DNA of 64,000 nt from NCBI GenBank assembly GCA_964496435.1, contig CAZBZP010000010.1, forward strand, positions 1-64,000, given 5' to 3'. Origin of the DNA: Berkiella sp964496435. GTDB taxonomy: Bacteria > Pseudomonadota > Gammaproteobacteria > Berkiellales > Berkiellaceae. Numbering within the stretch: position 1 is the stretch's first letter; each line of letters opens with the position of its first letter. Shown here in pieces: positions 60,525-64,000 of this stretch. The notes under the pieces were generated by a model, which was given only the letters and a program-made list of their open reading frames with translations, was not told where the DNA came from and did no database searches. A program made the position numbers and the translations under genes.

Positions 60525-62089
60525 TCTGGTTTTTGATAGACAACGACGCGATTACGTCCTTGTTCTTTTGCCAAGTAAAGCGCCTTGTCTGCCGCGGTGA
60601 CTAATTTATCAATGGTATTGATTTCTGCTGACAATTGCGCAAGCCCCACACTAAAAGTTGCTGAGAATTCAATGAGAGGATCTGAGCTTCGATGCACTAA
60701 TCTGGAAAATCCACGACGGATTTCATCTACTTTTTTGAACACAGCTGTCGCATCAGTTTGCGGGAAAATAATAGCAAATTCTTCACCACCATAGCGGCCA
60801 ATACTATCTATTTTGCGTAAGCGTTGTTTTAATAAGCGTGCTAAGCCTTTAATGACCCTGTCACCAACGGGATGACCATGGGAATCATTAATCGTTTTGA
60901 ATAAATCAATGTCAATCATACAAAAACTAAGGGGCGTTTTATTACGTTTTGAGCGCGCAATTTCTAAATCAAGCTGCTCTAGTATGCGCGTGTGATTTAA
61001 TAAACCAGTGAGGCTGTCCTGACTCATTTCTGAGCGCAGTTTTCTGGAACGATTTGCTCTTGCCATAACCGCTGCAATAAGGTGATGAGGTGAAATAGGT
61101 TTGGTTAAGAAGTCATCACCACCGCCACTAATAGCCAGCAATTGTTTGTCTTGATCATCTTCTGCTGATAAAAAGACAATCGGGATCCCAACATAGGGAT
61201 CTTGTTGTCTTATCACTTTGGCTAATTCAACACCAGAGCATTGTGGCATGTAGAGATCAAGCAGGATAAGATCAGGTTGGAAATCAGTCATTATTTCCAT
61301 TATTTTTAATGGATCAACCATCATTTTCGCAACCATGCCAGCTTCCTCTATATGCTTTTGAATGATACTGGCTTGGGTTTTGGAATCTTCAACAATTAAG
61401 ATGCGATAAGGTAGCTCTTCACTGGGTGGTGTAACCACTTGATCAATAGTTTCAAGAAGTGTCGCAAATTCAATAGGTGTGACAAAGAATGCTTCGCCGC
61501 CTGCTTTCACTGCTAACAGTCGCGTTTCAATATCATCTTTTTCTGATATAAATAAAATAGGTGTTTTTTGTGCTATTTCAGCGAGCCTTGCTAACTCCTG
61601 ATTTTCACATAAGGCTGTATCCAGAATAATGGCACTAATTCTATTTGATGGCTCATTCTCTATTGCTTCATAAATCGCTTGAAGGGAAAGGCAATCAATA
61701 GATTGGTAATTAAAATAGCGCACTTGTTGGGCAATATCTTCTGCAAGTTCTTGATCTTTTAAAGCCAGAATGAGGGTATGACGTCCGGCTGTATTTTCTT
61801 CCCGATGATGAAAGTCGTGGCTGATACTGCTGATATTAATTACTTCGAGTAATTTACTCATCGTATGGAGGATGAGTTCTAGCTTTTGTGCATCAGGGCT
61901 TTGGGAGGTGCCTATGTAAGGATCTATGAGTTTATCCAGTTTCTGCGCCAATATGCATGCCGAAGGGTGCTTGGACATAGCGGGATCAAGAAATTCATGT
62001 GCAATGGCTTTTAAAGAGCGTGCTCTGGCTTCATGCCAGCCGCTTGCTTGGATCTCTCTTAGCTGAATATTAAGCTCGTCAGCTTTCAT
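60521..62089 (-). CDS. Two-receiver response regulator diguanylate cyclase (PleD-like)
   Basis: From the ATG at 62089 (GGGGAAAAGG upstream) it has 522 residues. An N-terminal helical segment (about 1-100) is followed by a degenerate receiver domain (about 100-220: TPILFISEKDD, missing parts of the acidic pocket), a full receiver (about 225-345: RILIVEDSKTQASII, LILLDLYMP with the phospho-Asp, LTKPISPHH) and a GGDEF domain (about 355-515) with DIDLFKTINDSHGHPVGD, RKIDSIGRYGGEEF. The GGEEF active site and the RKID inhibitory I-site are both intact, so it should make c-di-GMP under feedback control. The open frame upstream to 62152 is not needed. Confidence 0.93.
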   Translation of the reverse strand: MKADELNIQLREIQASGWHEARARSLKAIAHEFLDPAMSKHPSACILAQKLDKLIDPYIGTSQSPDAQKLELILHTMSKLLEVINISSISHDFHHREENTAGRHTLILALKDQELAEDIAQQVRYFNYQSIDCLSLQAIYEAIENEPSNRISAIILDTALCENQELARLAEIAQKTPILFISEKDDIETRLLAVKAGGEAFFVTPIEFATLLETIDQVVTPPSEELPYRILIVEDSKTQASIIQKHIEEAGMVAKMMVDPLKIMEIMTDFQPDLILLDLYMPQCSGVELAKVIRQQDPYVGIPIVFLSAEDDQDKQLLAISGGGDDFLTKPISPHHLIAAVMARANRSRKLRSEMSQDSLTGLLNHTRILEQLDLEIARSKRNKTPLSFCMIDIDLFKTINDSHGHPVGDRVIKGLARLLKQRLRKIDSIGRYGGEEFAIIFPQTDATAVFKKVDEIRRGFSRLVHRSSDPLIEFSATFSVGLAQLSAEINTIDKLVTAADKALYLAKEQGRNRVVVYQKPD

Positions 62090-62160
62090 TATACCTTTTC
62101 CCCCATAGGCTAAAGTATAGGCATTTATATATAGAACCATTGTGCAAAGCACTGTCCCTA

Positions 62161-62188
62161 TTGACTCTATGGTTTACTTGCATATCAT
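62161..62188 (+). promoter_or_regulatory. Sigma-70-type promoter of groES-groEL
   Basis: TTGACT, 16-base spacer, TATCAT. The CIRCE element begins at the last base of the -10 box, so HrcA binding would cover the transcription start. Confidence 0.75.
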
Positions 62189-62214
62189 TAGCACTCAAAT
62201 AGGGAGAGTGCTAA
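62188..62214. promoter_or_regulatory. CIRCE element (HrcA operator)
   Basis: TTAGCACTC-N9-GAGTGCTAA, the exact consensus of the CIRCE inverted repeat, between the promoter and groES. It predicts an HrcA repressor elsewhere in the genome, controlling the chaperonin operon by heat shock. Confidence 0.97.
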
Positions 62215-62276
62215 ATCTCCACTGTTTATTATGTTAGTTGCTCAAATGGCATGTTATCGTCGCAGGAGATTTGAAC

Positions 62277-62576
62277 ATGGCGAAAATTAAAATTATTCCT
62301 TTATTGGATCGCGTACTTGTAAAACAAGATGATGAACCCCAAAAAACACAAGGTGGGATCTATTTGCCAGAAACAGCAAAAGAAGCACCACAATGGGGAA
62401 CCGTTGTACGTGTAGGCCCAGGCAAAATGCTTGATAACGGTGAAGTACGTAAAATGACCGTTAAAGAAGGCGACAAAGTTATATTCGGTAAATACTCCGG
62501 CACCAAAGTTAAGATGGAAGAAGAAGAACTTCTTTTCATGCGTGAAGAAGACATTATGGCTGTCGTTGAAAACTAA
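62277..62576 (+). CDS. groES: Co-chaperonin GroES
   Basis: Heptameric lid of GroEL. The 99 residues start MAKIKIIPLLDRVLVKQDDE with the GroES mobile-loop region TQGGIYLPETAKEAPQWG and end MREEDIMAVVEN. An AGGAG site lies upstream of the ATG at 62277; the open frame starts earlier at 62238 but crosses the CIRCE leader. It is transcribed with groEL, 35 bases downstream. Confidence 0.97.
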   Translation: MAKIKIIPLLDRVLVKQDDEPQKTQGGIYLPETAKEAPQWGTVVRVGPGKMLDNGEVRKMTVKEGDKVIFGKYSGTKVKMEEEELLFMREEDIMAVVEN

Positions 62577-62611
62577 ATTCTATTTTTTAATTTATGAGGT
62601 AGGGAAAAATT

Positions 62612-64000
62612 ATGGCTGCTAAACAATTTTTATATGATGTTGATGCACGTAAAGCGAGCCTTGATGGCGTTGAAAAGCTTGCGCGCGCAGTACGTGTAAC
62701 CTTAGGACCAAAAGGTCGTAACGTTGTAATTCAAAAATCCTTTGGTGCACCTTTAATTACCAAAGACGGTGCAACTGTTGCTAAGAACGTGGAACTTTCT
62801 AATCCTTTAGAAAATATTGCTGCTGAATTAGTAAAAGACGTTGCTTCCAAGACAGCAGATGATGCTGGTGATGGTACAACCACCGCTACAGTATTAACCC
62901 ATGCTATCTTTGCTGAAGGTATTAAAGCTTTGGCTGCGGGCATTAACCCAATGGATCTGAAGCGTGGTATTGATAAAGCTGTGAAAGTGGCTGTTGATAC
63001 TTTAAAAACTTTGTCACTTCCTTGCAAAGACAGCAAAGCGATTGCACAAGTGGGCACCATTTCTGCTAACTCAGATGAAACCATTGGTAACATCCTTGCT
63101 CAAGCAATGGATAAAGTTAAAATCGAAGGCGTTATTACCGTTGAAGATGGTAGCGGCTTAGAAGATGAATTAGTGGTTGTTGAAGGTATGCAATTTGACA
63201 GAGGCTACCTCTCACCTTATTTCATTAACAACCAACAAAACATGACTTGCGAATTAGAAAATCCTTACATCTTATTAGTTGATAAGAAGATTAGCTCTAT
63301 TCGCGATTTATTGCCTGTGCTTGAAGCTGTTGCTAAAGCTGGCCGTCCATTGTTGATAGTTGCTGAAGATGTTGAAGGCGATGCATTAACAACTTTAGTT
63401 GTTAACACTATTCGTGGCGTTGTTAAAGTATGTGCAGTAAAAGCACCTGGTTTTGGCGATCGTCGTAAATCCATGTTGCAAGATATTGCTGTTTTAACTG
63501 CAGCTAATGTGGTTTCAGATGAAATCGGTTTGACCCTTGAAAAAGCAACCTTGCAAGATTTGGGTACAACCAAACGTGTTGTTATCGACAAAGAAAACAC
63601 CACCATCATTGATGGCAGTGGTGCTAAAGCTGATATCGATGCACGTGTAAACATGATCCGTAAGCAAGTTGAAGAAACAACTTCTGATTACGATAAAGAA
63701 AAATTACAAGAACGCGTTGCTAAGCTTTCAGGCGGTGTTGCGGTCATTAAAGTAGGCGCAGCTACTGAAGTTGAAATGAAAGAAAAGAAAGCGCGTGTTG
63801 ACGATGCTTTACATGCAACCCGTGCAGCGGTTGAAGAAGGCGTTGTTCCTGGCGGTGGTGTTGCACTCGTACGTGTGATTGCTGAAGTTGCGAAGATCAA
63901 AGGCGATAACGCTGATCAAGACTTAGGTATCAACATCGTTGTGCGTGCATTAGAAGCACCTTTACGTCAGATCGTTTCTAACGCTGGTGGCGAACCTTCT
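62612..64000 (+). CDS. groEL: Chaperonin GroEL (3' end outside window)
   Basis: 463 codons are visible of an expected 545 or so; the reading frame runs to the last base. It begins MAAKQFLYDVDARKASLDGV, slightly divergent from the usual AAKxxxF start, then VTLGPKGRNVV, DGATVAKNVEL, DDAGDGTTTATVL (ATP-binding), VEDGSGLEDELVVVEGMQFD, and near the window end VEEGVVPGGGVALV. The Asp of the GDGTTT motif, needed for ATP hydrolysis, is present. The C-terminal Gly/Met tail cannot be checked. Confidence 0.98.
   Translation, partial: MAAKQFLYDVDARKASLDGVEKLARAVRVTLGPKGRNVVIQKSFGAPLITKDGATVAKNVELSNPLENIAAELVKDVASKTADDAGDGTTTATVLTHAIFAEGIKALAAGINPMDLKRGIDKAVKVAVDTLKTLSLPCKDSKAIAQVGTISANSDETIGNILAQAMDKVKIEGVITVEDGSGLEDELVVVEGMQFDRGYLSPYFINNQQNMTCELENPYILLVDKKISSIRDLLPVLEAVAKAGRPLLIVAEDVEGDALTTLVVNTIRGVVKVCAVKAPGFGDRRKSMLQDIAVLTAANVVSDEIGLTLEKATLQDLGTTKRVVIDKENTTIIDGSGAKADIDARVNMIRKQVEETTSDYDKEKLQERVAKLSGGVAVIKVGAATEVEMKEKKARVDDALHATRAAVEEGVVPGGGVALVRVIAEVAKIKGDNADQDLGINIVVRALEAPLRQIVSNAGGEPS

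Noticed and set aside
63265..63654. 129-codon minus-strand frame in groEL
   Set aside because: Antisense to the highly conserved groEL sequence; a codon-structure artefact common in groEL.

Overview
The window is a moderately AT-rich piece of a gammaproteobacterial chromosome. Its housekeeping blocks keep classic gammaproteobacterial gene orders: rpiA / 5-FCL / 6S RNA / zapA // ygfB-pepP-ubiH-ubiI-gcvT-gcvH-gcvP, rppH-ptsP-(EAL)-(TSUP)-lgt-thyA-folA, aroQ-accB-accC ... prmA-dusB-fis-purH-purD, and cutA/dsbD next to groES-groEL. Several genes look like effectors of a host-associated bacterium: two ankyrin proteins, a Ulp1/C48-like protease, an atypical protein kinase with a CaaX-like end, and proteins with basic nuclear-localisation-like patches. 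Together these suggest an intracellular member of the Legionellales or a relative (Coxiella, Legionella or Berkiella-like). That assignment is inference; no rRNA gene is present to fix it.

Layout. 0-9 kb: a partial acidic/Thr-rich protein missed by simple ORF calling, a TesA-like esterase divergent from a YbbA-YbbP ABC exporter, two membrane proteins, and a 776-residue ankyrin protein. 9-20.4 kb: rpiA, an EVE-domain gene, a 32-residue membrane peptide, 5-FCL, a 6S RNA found by position and fold, zapA, then one long operon for proline aminopeptidase, ubiquinone hydroxylases and the whole glycine cleavage system with split P-protein. 20.6-28.8 kb: nine tandem paralogous outer-membrane beta-barrel genes, interrupted by a 100-N assembly gap. 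28.9-40.1 kb: RppH, PtsP, an EAL phosphodiesterase, a TSUP permease, Lgt, ThyA, FolA, an unknown protein, a DUF374 acyltransferase and a YadG/YadH ABC pair. 40.1-49.1 kb (minus strand): atypical kinase, EamA permease, MutM, PurD, PurH, Fis, DusB, PrmA. 49.2-54.95 kb: an accessory island between prmA and accC with two double-glycine leader peptides, a GYD protein, a coiled-coil protein, a Ulp1-like protease and an ankyrin/cysteine-hydrolase-like protein. 55-64 kb: AccC, AccB, AroQ, an 860-bp repeat-rich non-coding stretch, DsbD, CutA, a two-receiver diguanylate cyclase, and CIRCE-controlled groES-groEL, the latter cut by the window end.

The most unusual non-coding feature is a dispersed family of about 125-bp inverted-terminal-repeat elements (complete or partial copies near 5.9, 22.7-22.9, 43.9, 45.3, 56.4 and 60.15 kb). 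They sit between co-directional genes, and in three cases one terminus (GGGAAGAG or GGAAAGAG) lies directly before a start codon, where it could act as the ribosome-binding site of DUF502, purD and accC. Other items worth attention are two perfect palindromic operator-like sites, duplicated 69-bp repeats upstream of aroQ, and the effector-like island inserted in the accBC-prmA-dusB-fis block.
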